DNA from: Lachnospiraceae bacterium | Lineage (GTDB): Bacteria > Bacillota > Clostridia > Lachnospirales > Lachnospiraceae | Assembly (NCBI GenBank): GCA_015057615.1 | Contig: SVEA01000011.1 | Coordinates: 24,761 to 88,760 of the forward strand | Direction of reading: 5' to 3' | DNA length: 64,000 bases | Shown here: one piece after another, positions 1 to 9,013 of the stretch | Position numbering within the stretch: the stretch's first letter is position 1 | Layout: the number at the start of each line of letters is the position of its first letter | The notes under the pieces: generated by a model | Databases searched by the model: none | What the model saw: only the letters and a program-made list of their open reading frames with translations | Told to the model about the DNA's origin: nothing | Position numbers and translations under genes: made by a program

Positions 1-1441
1 CAGGAAGCTTACCTGCATTCACAGCCGCTTCATACTGCTTTGCTGTCATTGGCTGACCAGCGGCTTTGAGAACACCCTCCAGAACCTTTTCCCGAACAGC
101 AGCCTCTACCTTTGTACGAATAACCGCTTCCTGTGCACGAACAGCCTCTTCTACCTTGCTGTATGCCGTATTGTATGCCAGCTTATACACAGCTTTTTCA
201 TCCAGATTGGATAAAACACCGTTTAAAACCGTTGCATAGTTATCTATGGTCAGCTTCTTTACCTTCAGTCCGGAATCTGCAAGCTGTGTATTTGCAACGG
301 AAAGCAGTGATTCAAATACCTGCTTTGCTCCGGCATTCAGGGTTATATTATTGGAAGACAAGGTATCCAGTCCACCGGATAATTTTGCTGCACCGGACTG
401 TAGCTTAGAAGCACCACCGTCCAGCTCTTTGTTACCTTGGGCAAGCTTATCCGCTCCGTCAGCCAGCTTGTTAATTCCATCCTTCATTTCACCGGACTTA
501 TCCAGTAACTCATCCAGTCCGTCGTAGAGCTTGGAGGAACCGTCGATCAGCTTATCCATAGCGTCTGTCATTTCATCCAGAGAACCGGAGAGTCCCTCCA
601 GATCGTTCACATCGTTAAAACTCACATTATTGAAAAGCTCATTGGTAGCAATCGTCATGCTTGCTGCCAATTCAAAATCGGTAACATCCGCTGTAATTTC
701 TACATAGTCCGGAATATCAAGCGTATCTTTGTCTAAGTCTAAGTTGTCAGAAACACCGGGGAAAGCCATACCGACAAGGATGGTACGGTCACCATCATTG
801 ATTAATTTACCATTTGAAACCTCAATGTTCTTGAAATTATCATTGTCAAGAATCATTCCGGTCAGCATAGCAAACGGTACATACATCTTTTCCTGTTTAC
901 CGTCGACGTCCACCATCTCATACTGATGATTGGTATAATCAAAGCGGATGGTTGCTTTACCGCTCTTTCCTGCCATCTCTTCGGCGGATATCGATTGGCC
1001 GTCCAGCTTGTAGCTTACCTCAATGGAAACCGGCAGCTCTTTCTCAATATCTCCCTGGTAGTAGATGTCATTCCCCTGCGCATCCCAGACATGCATGCTG
1101 CCGTCCTGGGTATAGGTTTCATCTCCTTTGACATTCGCTACATTTTTAAGATCGGTCTGATCCTGGATTTTGTCACTTGCAATAGCATTTTTGATCCAAT
1201 CACTGACAATAACCTTTTTTGCGGCACCGTCTGCGCCGGCAATAATATAAACCGTTTCATCCTTACTGATCTCATTTGTATCTTCTTTATTTATCGTAAC
1301 CGTATGCTTCCCGGTCTCTTTATTTGCAACGGTATCCTTTTTACCGGTTGCATGGACTGCAATACCCATACCGCCGCTTACAAGGACACCACATAATAGT
1401 ATGGAAAGTATCTTCTTAAGATGCTTCTTTGTGTTATTCAT
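1..1441 (-). CDS. Secreted/membrane heptad-repeat protein, partner of the MMPL transporter (3' end off window)
   Basis: The frame is open from an ATG at 1441, behind GGAGGCTGAAAC, to the window edge, giving about 480 visible codons without a stop. Residues 1-31 form a signal peptide or membrane anchor (KKHLKKILSILLCGVLVSGG). Residues about 280-357 are a run of Leu/Gly heptads (LDGGASKLQSGAAKLSGGL type) like those of YhgE/Pip and X-X-X-Leu-X-X-Gly proteins, which often accompany MMPL/RND transporters. C-terminal membrane segments would lie beyond the edge. It is the third gene of a leftward operon after the HdeD-like and MMPL genes, with a short family-A repeat in the gap. A role in envelope stress, secretion or lipid export with the MMPL protein is inferred. 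The substrate cannot be told. Confidence 0.75.
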   Translation of the reverse strand, partial: MNNTKKHLKKILSILLCGVLVSGGMGIAVHATGKKDTVANKETGKHTVTINKEDTNEISKDETVYIIAGADGAAKKVIVSDWIKNAIASDKIQDQTDLKNVANVKGDETYTQDGSMHVWDAQGNDIYYQGDIEKELPVSIEVSYKLDGQSISAEEMAGKSGKATIRFDYTNHQYEMVDVDGKQEKMYVPFAMLTGMILDNDNFKNIEVSNGKLINDGDRTILVGMAFPGVSDNLDLDKDTLDIPDYVEITADVTDFELAASMTIATNELFNNVSFNDVNDLEGLSGSLDEMTDAMDKLIDGSSKLYDGLDELLDKSGEMKDGINKLADGADKLAQGNKELDGGASKLQSGAAKLSGGLDTLSSNNITLNAGAKQVFESLLSVANTQLADSGLKVKKLTIDNYATVLNGVLSNLDEKAVYKLAYNTAYSKVEEAVRAQEAVIRTKVEAAVREKVLEGVLKAAGQPMTAKQYEAAVNAGKLP

Positions 1442-1494
1442 GTTTCAGCCTCCAAATCAATTTCTTTCTGTTATATTTCATGTCTTTATATCTT

Positions 1495-1627
1495 TGATAT
1501 GATGTCAAAAGCATTCTTAACAAATCGTCTTCATCAATTTGCACAAAGCAAGGTATCACTAATCCATGCATAAATTGTGCAAATTGAGGAAGTCAAGTTT
1601 ATAAATTGGCTTTTGACCCTCAAATCA
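1495..1627. repeat. Family A repeat, short deletion derivative (A1)
   Basis: Both ends of family A are present (left TGTCAAAAGCATTC, right TTGGCTTTTGACC, with TTTGCACAA/TTGTGCAAA inside), but the central core is missing, leaving about 133 bp. It sits between the MMPL gene and its downstream partner, so it is probably transcribed with the operon. Confidence 0.75.
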
Positions 1628-1641
1628 TCTTTATACAGTTC

Positions 1642-3735
1642 TTACGCATTGTTCAGCTCCGTTTTCTTTTCGTCCGGCTTAAATCCAGCACTTGTGGCAC
1701 AGATTACACCATCCAGCAGCATAAAGGTGGCAGGCAGTATAAAGATGACACAGAACATACTGATGATCGCACCTCTTGCCATCAACATACATATGGAACT
1801 TACAATATCAATGTCCGAGTAGAGTGCAACACCAAAGGTAGCTGCAAACAAGCCCAAGGCACTGACGATAACGGACGGGATGGATGCGGCAAGTGCGGTC
1901 GTAACCGAACTGCGTTTATCATTGCCGCCGCGGCGCTCTGCCTTGTATCTTGTCGTCATCAATATCGCGTAATCGACGGTGGCACCAAGTTGAATCGTAC
2001 TGATACAGATCGGTGCTATAAACGGCAGGGACTGGTTGAAATAATACGGTAAGCCGAGGTTTATAAAAATTGCAAGCTCGATCACCGCAACCAGAATAAC
2101 AGGGAGTGAAATACTCTTTTGTACCAATGCAATGATGATAAAGATTGCAACGATGGAGACAATGTTGACAACTTTAAAGTCTGTATCCGTGGTTTCAATC
2201 ATATCTTTCATTAAGGGAGCTTCTCCGATCAGCATTCCGCTTTGATCATATTGCTTCAATATCGTATTCAGTGCAACGATTTGATCATTTACCTCGTCGC
2301 TTGCTACTTTATATTCGGAATTAACAAGATATAATTTCCATTTATCACTTTTTAAAGCATTTGTTATGGATTCCGGCAGGATTTCCTCCGGAACACGGGA
2401 ACCTACTACCGATTCCATACCGAGGACATATTTCACACCCTCTACATGCTCCATACTCTTTATCATGGATTTGACTGATCTGGCAGACAGATTTGCATCC
2501 ACCAGCAACATATGCGTTGACGCGATATCAAAGTCGTCACTAAGTTTGGAATTGGCTATGACGTATTTCATATCCTCCGGCAGGCTTTCGCCCATGTCGT
2601 AGTAGACATCATCATTGGTCTTACTGTAACCATAGTAAGCAGGCGCAATAAGAATTACAAAGACCGCTAGGAATACCGGGAACACTTTGGTCACCCTTCC
2701 AGCCAATTTGTCCATGCTGTGAAGCAACGTCTTGTGCTTTGTCTTATGCAGAGGGCCATCCAGCAGAATAATGAGTGCAGGAAGCGTTGTGATACAGCCG
2801 ACTACGCCGAAAAGTACACCCTTTGCCATAACAATTCCCAGGTCACGTCCAAGCGTAAAGCTCATAAAGCACAGTGCCGCAAAACCTGCAACGGTCGTCA
2901 ATGAACTTCCGATTACCGATACCAGGGTTTCATTGATTGCGGTTGCCATAGCTTCCGTATGATCAGCATAACGCTCTCTTTGTTCATTATAGCTATGCCA
3001 TAGGAAAATGGAGTAATCCATGGTTACAGCAAGCTGCAGAACAGCAGAAAGAGCTTTCGTTATATAGGATATTTCTCCGAGAAAATAATTTGTTCCCATA
3101 TTGAGCAGTATCGACATACCAATACTTGCCAGGAAAATAAATGGTATCAGCCAGCTGTCCATGAATAACATCATGGCTGCGCAGGCAAGAATAACAGCAA
3201 TGGCAACATAAATCGGTTCTTCTTTTTCACTTAAGTCCTTCAAGTCGGTTACCAGAGCTGACATACCGGATACAAAGCATTGCTCCCCGGTAATGGAGCG
3301 GATTTCCCGAATTGTATCCATGGTATCGTCCGATGATGTAGAAGTATCAAAGAAAATTGCCATCATCGTAGAATCTTCTGAATTAAAAGCCTTATAGATC
3401 TTATCCGGCAGAAGCTCCATGGGGACTGAGATATCTGCTATGCTGTCATACCAGAGTACGGTATCCACATGCTCTACCTGCTCTATTTTTGATTTTAAGG
3501 TGGATACATCCTTAAGCGGCATATCCTCCAGAATTACGAATGAAAATGCACCCTTTCCATAATCATCCAAAAGTATATTCTGACCAACCACTGTGTCCAT
3601 GTCTTCCGGCAAATAATTCAGCATATCATAATTGATTCTGGTAGATGTCATGCCGAAAACAGAGGGAACCATTAGGATGACAGCAATGATCAGAATTGGT
3701 ATGCGGTATTTCATAACCACTTTCCCAAATTTCAT
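1642..3735 (-). CDS. MMPL/RND-superfamily membrane transporter (YdfJ-like)
   Basis: This 697-residue protein has the layout of a single-chain MMPL/RND exporter of the HAE3 type: one N-terminal TM helix (about 10-30), an extracytoplasmic loop (to about 165), five or six TM helices (to about 335), then the same pattern again (TM near 350, loop to 510, TM to 690). Segments such as TTVAGFAALCFMSF and the duplicated QLAVTMDYSIFL / QLGATVDYAILM motifs mark the two MMPL halves. The start ATG follows AAGGAGGAGAAATAGA. It lies 26 bp after the HdeD-like gene and before the heptad-repeat protein, so one operon is likely. Relatives move lipids, peptides or drugs. No substrate is visible here. A TetR regulator lies at 7.4 kb, but control by it is only a guess. 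Confidence 0.85.
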   Translation of the reverse strand: MKFGKVVMKYRIPILIIAVILMVPSVFGMTSTRINYDMLNYLPEDMDTVVGQNILLDDYGKGAFSFVILEDMPLKDVSTLKSKIEQVEHVDTVLWYDSIADISVPMELLPDKIYKAFNSEDSTMMAIFFDTSTSSDDTMDTIREIRSITGEQCFVSGMSALVTDLKDLSEKEEPIYVAIAVILACAAMMLFMDSWLIPFIFLASIGMSILLNMGTNYFLGEISYITKALSAVLQLAVTMDYSIFLWHSYNEQRERYADHTEAMATAINETLVSVIGSSLTTVAGFAALCFMSFTLGRDLGIVMAKGVLFGVVGCITTLPALIILLDGPLHKTKHKTLLHSMDKLAGRVTKVFPVFLAVFVILIAPAYYGYSKTNDDVYYDMGESLPEDMKYVIANSKLSDDFDIASTHMLLVDANLSARSVKSMIKSMEHVEGVKYVLGMESVVGSRVPEEILPESITNALKSDKWKLYLVNSEYKVASDEVNDQIVALNTILKQYDQSGMLIGEAPLMKDMIETTDTDFKVVNIVSIVAIFIIIALVQKSISLPVILVAVIELAIFINLGLPYYFNQSLPFIAPICISTIQLGATVDYAILMTTRYKAERRGGNDKRSSVTTALAASIPSVIVSALGLFAATFGVALYSDIDIVSSICMLMARGAIISMFCVIFILPATFMLLDGVICATSAGFKPDEKKTELNNA

Positions 3736-3761
3736 ATTCTATTTCTCCTCCTTCGATGTCA

Positions 3762-4334
3762 TTAATTCGTATTGGATTCCGGGTATTGGTTTTTAATAAT
3801 TTTCACCGTAAATAACATGACACAGAAATTCAGAAATCCTTCCGCCAGCAAGGAGATACCAAGCATTATCATAAGAAGGTTTGAATTACTGAATGGATCA
3901 ATCATCAAAAGGATACCAAGAGTACCGGCCACAACCGCAAGAATGGTAATCAGCCACCATTTACGGATTCCAAATTTTTTGGAATCTATTGCAATCTGGA
4001 CCTTAAAGAGTCCGTCGGCCAGAATGATAATTCCAAGTACAAAGTTCACTAGTGTAATCATGTGGGTTGGATGTAGTACCATAATAAGTCCTACGACAAC
4101 GACCAACAGGCCGAATGCCAAGTCAAATTGAAACGCAAGGCGAAACAAATCTTTTGACAAATACCCGATTACCTTAAAAATACCGTAGCATATCAGCAAA
4201 ACGCCGATTAAAATGCAGAGTGCCTTAGCAGAAACTTCGGGATGTAGGATTAATACTATTCCAAGGATGCAAAGCAGCAAAGACATAATAATGTATCCGG
4301 TTTTTGCGGCCTGGATAGGCTTTGTTGGATGCAT
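3762..4334 (-). CDS. HdeD/DUF308-family membrane protein
   Basis: The gene encodes 190 residues starting at MHPTKPIQAAKT. I chose the ATG at 4334 because GAAAGGAAGTGAGC precedes it. The open frame runs further upstream to 4496, but that extension has no ribosome site and unlike composition. Six hydrophobic segments in three hairpins, with LHPEVSAKAL and LHPTHMITLV repeats, are typical of HdeD/DUF308 proteins, which are linked to acid and envelope stress in enterobacteria. Its role in Firmicutes is poorly known. It is the first gene of the MMPL operon. Confidence 0.75.
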   Translation of the reverse strand: MHPTKPIQAAKTGYIIMSLLLCILGIVLILHPEVSAKALCILIGVLLICYGIFKVIGYLSKDLFRLAFQFDLAFGLLVVVVGLIMVLHPTHMITLVNFVLGIIILADGLFKVQIAIDSKKFGIRKWWLITILAVVAGTLGILLMIDPFSNSNLLMIMLGISLLAEGFLNFCVMLFTVKIIKNQYPESNTN

Positions 4335-4535
4335 CAAGCTCACTTCCTTTCTAACTGTAATAAAATTCAGCAATTGCGAAGCTCTCTTGTTTAATGAATT
4401 GTGTATACATAGATGAATATTTCTCCGATCCAATGCTACCCATCTAAGGGATGATATCGGAGCGGTATACACAATAGCTATATAAGGAAGTTTCACAGTT
4501 ACCTACTATACTAGAGCGGGTAACGATTTGGCAGT

Positions 4536-4550
4536 CTGTTTCCCAAACAG
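4536..4550. promoter_or_regulatory. Candidate operator palindrome upstream of the HdeD-MMPL operon
   Basis: CTGTTT-CCC-AAACAG is a perfect 6+6 palindrome in the spacer upstream of the HdeD-like gene. Its size fits a TetR-type half-site pair. The link to the TetR gene at 7424-7981 is inference. Confidence 0.25.
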
Positions 4551-4597
4551 TAGGTTCATTCTAGCGGAGTTCCGGAAAAAACGGAATAGACACAAAA

Positions 4598-4628
4598 TGC
4601 CTCGTGTCATAAAATTAGGCACGAGGCA
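4598..4628. terminator. Hairpin in the 4.3-4.9 kb spacer
   Basis: TGCCTCGTG and CACGAGGCA form a perfect 9-bp stem with a 13-nt loop. The run of T on either strand is weak. The spacer 4335-4883 also holds a larger imperfect GC hairpin at about 4785-4823 (CCGGAGTC...GACTCCGG) before the radical SAM gene. Confidence 0.4.
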
Positions 4629-4883
4629 GAAAATGACTGAAAATCAGACATTTGATGGATTTTGTTGAAAAAGTAGACAGAACCGCCGGTTTGCCTATTC
4701 CATAATACATCATTTCAGGCTATATTTGCCATAAGGCAGATGTTTCCATAATATTATAAAAACACCAGATTCTATTCATATTTCCGGAGTCAGTGTCTGC
4801 GCGGCATTCCGCAGACTCCGGGATATGCAAAAAGCCGCGTAAAGTAATATGGTCGAAATGTATAATATAAAGGAGGATATACT

Positions 4884-6305
4884 ATGCCATTTGAAAATTT
4901 TAAAGCAAATGCGACCCGTACAGCTGTCAGTAAGACCATTGACGGTGTGATCAAATATGTCAATAAAGATCGTCAGGCGCATATGACGAAGTTGATCGAC
5001 ATGTCGGAAAAACTGATCGGGGAGCGTGTTAACCCAGATGTTTTTGCCGGTGCCAGGAGCTTCGTGAATGACCCAGACTGCAAATGGATGCAGTATACCA
5101 ATAAACTCTTAGATGAGATTGATCCCAAGGTGATCAAAATGCATGCTTTGAATCTCGGTTATCAGGCTGGCTTCTACGGACTTTCCAAAACCCATGAGGT
5201 GGCTAAGAAATATGGAGTTAATATTCCCTGGGTGATTCTTGTGGATCCTACCTCCGCCTGTAACATGCATTGTACTGGCTGCTGGGCTGCGGAGTATGGT
5301 CATAAGCTGAACCTGTCCTATGAAGATCTTGACAGCATCATTACGCAGGGGGAAGAGCTTGGTATCTACTTCTATCTCTTTACCGGCGGAGAACCGCTCG
5401 TACGCCGCGATGACCTGATCCGGCTGGCAGAAAAGCATAAAAAGTCTGCTTTCCATGCCTTTACAAACGGAACCCTTGTGGATGAGGAGTTCTGCCGTGA
5501 AATGAGGCGTATCGGCAACTTCTCGCTTTCCTTAAGTATTGAAGGCTTTGAAGATGTCAATGATCTGCGCCGTGGAGCCGGCTCCTTTGAAAAAGTAATG
5601 CATGCTATGGACCTGCTCCGCGAAAACAAATTGCTGTTCGGTACATCCATCTGCTATACCTCCAAGAACTATAAGACCGTTACCAGCGATGAATTTCTTG
5701 ACCTGCTGATTGAAAAAGGCGTCCGCTACAGCTGGTACTTCCATTACATGCCGGTGGGCAACGAAGCGGCAACAGAGCTGCTCCTCTCTCCGGAACAGCG
5801 GGTTTATATGTACCATCGTGTACGTGAGGTACGTGCCGCAAAGGGTGGAAAACCGATCTTTTTAATTGACTTCCAAAATGACGGCGAATATGTCAGTGGC
5901 TGTATTGCGGGAGGTAAATACTACTGTCATATCAATCCGAACGGGGATGTTGAACCCTGCGTATTTATCCACTATTCCGGAGCGAATATTCACGATAAAA
6001 CGCTGCTGGAATGCCTGCAGCAGCCGTTATTTAAAGCCTATCAAGACGCACAGCCTTTCAATGATAATCCGCTGCGCCCCTGCCCTATGCTGGAGAACCC
6101 GGAATGCCTACAGGAAATTGTTAAAAAATCTGGTGCTGCCAGCACGGATCTTCAAAGTCCGGAGACAGTGGATCATCTTTGTGGAAAATGCATAGACTAT
6201 GCAAAAGACTGGGCACCTTCTGCCGACCGGCTGGTTGAAGAAAATCCGCCGAGAAAAAAGCTTAAAAAAGGACATTCATCCTATTATGGAACCGTTGAAA
6301 AATAA
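4884..6305 (+). CDS. Radical SAM enzyme with SPASM-like C-terminal cysteines
   Basis: This is a 473-residue protein with start ATG after AAAGGAGGATATACT. The radical SAM cluster motif CNMHCTGC gives C126, C130 and C133, followed by FTGGEP for SAM binding. After residue 340 there are further cysteines (GKYYCHINPNGDVEPC, CPMLENPEC, CGKC), as expected for an auxiliary [4Fe-4S] cluster region. The N-terminal 100 residues carry no domain I can name. It overlaps the next gene, a flippase-like membrane protein, by 20 bp, so the two are co-translated. Known relatives modify peptides, lipids or hopanoids by radical chemistry. The substrate here is unknown. The membrane partner makes a lipid or lipid-linked target plausible, as an inference. 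Confidence 0.85.
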   Translation: MPFENFKANATRTAVSKTIDGVIKYVNKDRQAHMTKLIDMSEKLIGERVNPDVFAGARSFVNDPDCKWMQYTNKLLDEIDPKVIKMHALNLGYQAGFYGLSKTHEVAKKYGVNIPWVILVDPTSACNMHCTGCWAAEYGHKLNLSYEDLDSIITQGEELGIYFYLFTGGEPLVRRDDLIRLAEKHKKSAFHAFTNGTLVDEEFCREMRRIGNFSLSLSIEGFEDVNDLRRGAGSFEKVMHAMDLLRENKLLFGTSICYTSKNYKTVTSDEFLDLLIEKGVRYSWYFHYMPVGNEAATELLLSPEQRVYMYHRVREVRAAKGGKPIFLIDFQNDGEYVSGCIAGGKYYCHINPNGDVEPCVFIHYSGANIHDKTLLECLQQPLFKAYQDAQPFNDNPLRPCPMLENPECLQEIVKKSGAASTDLQSPETVDHLCGKCIDYAKDWAPSADRLVEENPPRKKLKKGHSSYYGTVEK

Positions 6306-7317
6306 AAAAGAAGACGGAGGCTCCCGTAAAAAATCCGTTCCTCCGTGGGTAAAAAGCGTTGTTTTTTATCTCATAATCGTTATATTGCTTGTAATAGCCA
6401 TATTCTCTCATTGGGATTTTTTCCTGGATGTTATAAAATCCATCGGAGAAATTCCCTTATGGCTATTTCTATTGGTCTGCCTGAACGGCTGCCTATATCG
6501 AATCATAGACGGTGACCAATTATACCGGCTTAGCAGAAGATATCAGCCTGATCTGAAATGGGGACAGGGAGTCGCCTGTGCCTTCTGTGGGGCATTCTTT
6601 CAGGTAACGACCTTTGGAAATGCTATGGGTATCTCAAAGGTGTATTATCTTACGCGCCTGGGAATTCCAGCTGCAAACAGTACCGGCATATGTCTTATAC
6701 AGTACATTGTATATCGGGCTGCCATCTTTCTATACGGGTTTACGGCATACTTAGCATTTCCGAAACTGCGTGCTGCCCTGGGTCCATACCGGTCCTTCGG
6801 TATCCTTGGTATTGTCATATGCCTTCTGACGATCGTTGTGCTTCTTATCGTTGCCACATCCAATCAGTTGTCAGCCTTGTTGCTGCGCATCGTTCGTCCT
6901 ATTTGTAAAAAACACCCCAAATGGCTTACCAAACTTGATCATGCCAAGGAGCAGATCACACTGCTTCAGACCGAAGCAGCGCTGGTCTTTCGCGACAAGA
7001 AATTAACGGTGCAATTAATTCTTGAATGCCTTCTTATGCAGACGGCCTGGTATATCATACCGTTTCTAGCGATGCGGGGAAAAGGGCCGGATCTTCTTAC
7101 CTCGATCGCCTTAACGAGCGTAGCACGCATGCTTGCCGGTTCCGTTCCGTTACCGTCCGGATATGGTTCCCTTGATATCATATTCATTGTTCTGCTCTCC
7201 GATATGGTAGAAACAGCCATAGCTGCTTCCACCATGGTATTGTTCCGATTCGCCACAACCTTCGTTCCGTTCTTTATCGGAGCCGTTATCGTATTCGTAT
7301 GGAGAAAGAAAAAGTAG
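6286..7317 (+). CDS. Lysylphosphatidylglycerol synthase TM-region (YbhN/UPF0104) family membrane protein
   Basis: The protein has 343 residues from an ATG at 6286, inside the end of the radical SAM gene, with AAAAAAGGA upstream. A longer frame from 6199 overlaps the upstream gene too far to be likely. It has about eight TM segments. Motifs such as GQGVACAFCGAFFQVTTFGNAMG and LAGSVPLPSGYGSLDIIF match the flippase-like N-terminal half of MprF and stand-alone YbhN proteins. No aminoacyl-transfer domain is present, so it is not a full MprF. The tight coupling suggests that it moves or presents the product of the radical SAM enzyme. That is inference. Confidence 0.8.
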   Translation: MEPLKNKKEDGGSRKKSVPPWVKSVVFYLIIVILLVIAIFSHWDFFLDVIKSIGEIPLWLFLLVCLNGCLYRIIDGDQLYRLSRRYQPDLKWGQGVACAFCGAFFQVTTFGNAMGISKVYYLTRLGIPAANSTGICLIQYIVYRAAIFLYGFTAYLAFPKLRAALGPYRSFGILGIVICLLTIVVLLIVATSNQLSALLLRIVRPICKKHPKWLTKLDHAKEQITLLQTEAALVFRDKKLTVQLILECLLMQTAWYIIPFLAMRGKGPDLLTSIALTSVARMLAGSVPLPSGYGSLDIIFIVLLSDMVETAIAASTMVLFRFATTFVPFFIGAVIVFVWRKKK

Positions 7318-7331
7318 CAAAAAACTACAGC

Positions 7332-7390
7332 AGAAAAAGTGGCTGTTTCATTTTCATCTGCAAATACACTCTGAAACAGCCACTTTTTCT
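7332..7390. terminator. Strong bidirectional terminator
   Basis: A 19-bp stem, AGAAAAAGTGGCTGTTTCA pairing with TGAAACAGCCACTTTTTCT, lies between convergent genes. A-rich and T-rich flanks serve both strands: the radical SAM operon (+) and the TetR gene (-). Confidence 0.9.
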
Positions 7391-7423
7391 ATTTTTCCTT
7401 TGCCGATGCGAAAATAACCATCC

Positions 7424-7981
7424 TTACTTCTCTGCGCTTCTTTGAATGGCAATCTGGGTTGTACCCTCAAAAAGCTCACAGAGGCGCCGCACCTGATTCC
7501 TTATATCATACCGCATACCATCCGACATCCAGTCCAGGATATATCCAACCAGTTCGCATTTAAAGAACTTGATTATGATTTCAATGTCCTCTTCCTTGGC
7601 TGGAATCTCCACAAAAGTACTCTCTATGTATTTGGTCACCACATATTGAGAAACCTTATCCAGATATCTTTCGTAGGATTCACGATTGGCAGAACTATAG
7701 ATGTGCATAACCGCTTTCTTATTCTCTAAAGCGAACTCGATCGCTACACACAGGCAATCCTCCAGGGAATTGATGTCTCCGTACTTATCTATGATTTTAT
7801 CGGCTTCTTCCATCATGATTTCTTCCACCAGAGAGGACATATCTTCGAAATGGTAATAAAAGGAGTTCCGGTTGATCCCGCAATCTTCTACGATATCCTT
7901 TACGGTAATTCGATTCAGAGGACGTTCATTAAGCAATTTAAGAAACGATTCTATGATAGCTTTTTTTGTAAAAGAAGCCAT
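7424..7981 (-). CDS. TetR/AcrR-family transcriptional regulator
   Basis: The protein has 185 residues starting MASFTKKAIIESF. I chose 7981 because AAGGAGAGAAAGAT precedes it. The upstream extension to 8056 has no ribosome site. The N-terminal helix-turn-helix (LNRITVKDIVEDCGINRNSFYYHF, residues about 20-43) is typical of TetR proteins, and the C-terminal helical part is the TetR_C_7/DhaS-like type. It stands alone, convergent with the radical SAM pair. Likely targets are itself, that pair or the MMPL operon. None is shown by sequence. Confidence 0.85.
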   Translation of the reverse strand: MASFTKKAIIESFLKLLNERPLNRITVKDIVEDCGINRNSFYYHFEDMSSLVEEIMMEEADKIIDKYGDINSLEDCLCVAIEFALENKKAVMHIYSSANRESYERYLDKVSQYVVTKYIESTFVEIPAKEEDIEIIIKFFKCELVGYILDWMSDGMRYDIRNQVRRLCELFEGTTQIAIQRSAEK

Positions 7982-8208
7982 ATCTTTTCTCTCCTTTTCC
8001 TCTTGTAATATCCATTCGTCATCCAGCAGAGCAGCCGACCCTTCTCTGCCCCACATTGCTGCAAATTATATACCCCTTACATAAAACGATAACCACTAAC
8101 TGCCTTCCGAGGTAAATTCGGCGTTTCTATGCATCCCTTACTTATAACCTATTCTATTAACACACATTCCAAAAAAATGCAAGTATTATTACAACAAAAT
8201 GCAGTCTT

Positions 8209-8817
8209 TTACGCTAATACTTTGCCTTCTTCCAGAATTCTCATCTTGGCATCCTTGATTTCAATCACCGTAACCGCACAATTCTTTTGAAATGTTCCAG
8301 ACCAGAAATCCTTCTTCTCCAGCTTCTTTACATAGGTCAGAATCGCTTTGTTCATCGCCCCATGGGCAACGATCAATACCCTTTCACAGGACTTTTCCAG
8401 AGGAAAGATCTTATTTTCCAGAAAATCAGCCGCCCTTTTGCATAAGTGTTCGATTGTTTCTCCTCCCTGCGGCGGGGCATATTCCTCCGGATGCTTAAAA
8501 AATTTATAGATGGGACTTTCCGTATTACACATCTCTTCCTTATAAAGGGAGCCTTCCATTATACCAAAACCGATTTCCTTCAGCTCCTCCTGTTTCTCGA
8601 TCGCTATATTTCTCTTTCCACGAATGAGCTGTGCTGTCTCATAAGCCCGCACCAAAGGACTGGAAAATATCCGGTCAAAATGCACGTTTTCCAATGCTTT
8701 CCCGGTTGTCGCCGCTAACGACCTTCCATTTTCATTTAAAGGGATATCGGAATATCCTTGAATTTTACCCGCCTTGTTCCAAACGGTTTCCCCGTGTCTT
8801 ATGATATATAATTCCAT
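8209..8817 (-). CDS. Histidine phosphatase (phosphoglycerate mutase-like)
   Basis: This 202-residue protein opens MELYIIRHGETVWN. R7-H8-G9-E10 is the phospho-histidine motif of the PGAM/acid phosphatase branch 1 family. GYSDIPLNENG follows, and the second catalytic histidine lies in VLIVAHGAMNKA near residue 150. At this length, and with FGIMEGS instead of the longer dPGM insert, it is more like CobC, PhoE or generic phosphatases than a glycolytic mutase. It stands alone, preceded by a family-D repeat. The substrate is not predictable. Confidence 0.85.
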   Translation of the reverse strand: MELYIIRHGETVWNKAGKIQGYSDIPLNENGRSLAATTGKALENVHFDRIFSSPLVRAYETAQLIRGKRNIAIEKQEELKEIGFGIMEGSLYKEEMCNTESPIYKFFKHPEEYAPPQGGETIEHLCKRAADFLENKIFPLEKSCERVLIVAHGAMNKAILTYVKKLEKKDFWSGTFQKNCAVTVIEIKDAKMRILEEGKVLA

Positions 8818-8871
8818 CTTTTATCTCCAATCTATGTCCTATTATGCATCCTATTATGCAGCCGCCTGCTT

Positions 8872-8999
8872 TTGTTATCGTATAGGAAATTGCGCCCTAT
8901 ACGATAACAAAACGCTCCGCTAAGGATGCACACTCACGCGTAAGGTATTTATCTGCCTGCGGCAGAACGCGCTTGGCGCTGCCCTGCCAGGATTTTCTT
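8872..8999 (-). repeat. Family D stacked-hairpin repeat (D1)
   Basis: On the minus strand it reads through CTGCCGCAGGCAG, TAAATACCTTACGCG, and ends in a long hairpin, TTGTTATCGTATAGG pairing with CCTATACGATAACAA. The order and spacing match D2 and D3. It fills the gap between opuCD and the phosphatase gene. The end hairpin could work as a terminator for opuC. Confidence 0.7.
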
Positions 9000-9013
9000 A
9001 CCGCTATTATACA

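Noticed and set aside
926..1396. Plus-strand open frame of 156 codons
   Set aside because: It is the shadow of the minus-strand heptad-repeat protein, which has a ribosome site and signal peptide. The plus frame has neither.
6286..7317. Full MprF (lysylphosphatidylglycerol synthase)
   Set aside because: Only the flippase-like membrane half is present. The cytosolic aminoacyl-transfer domain is missing.
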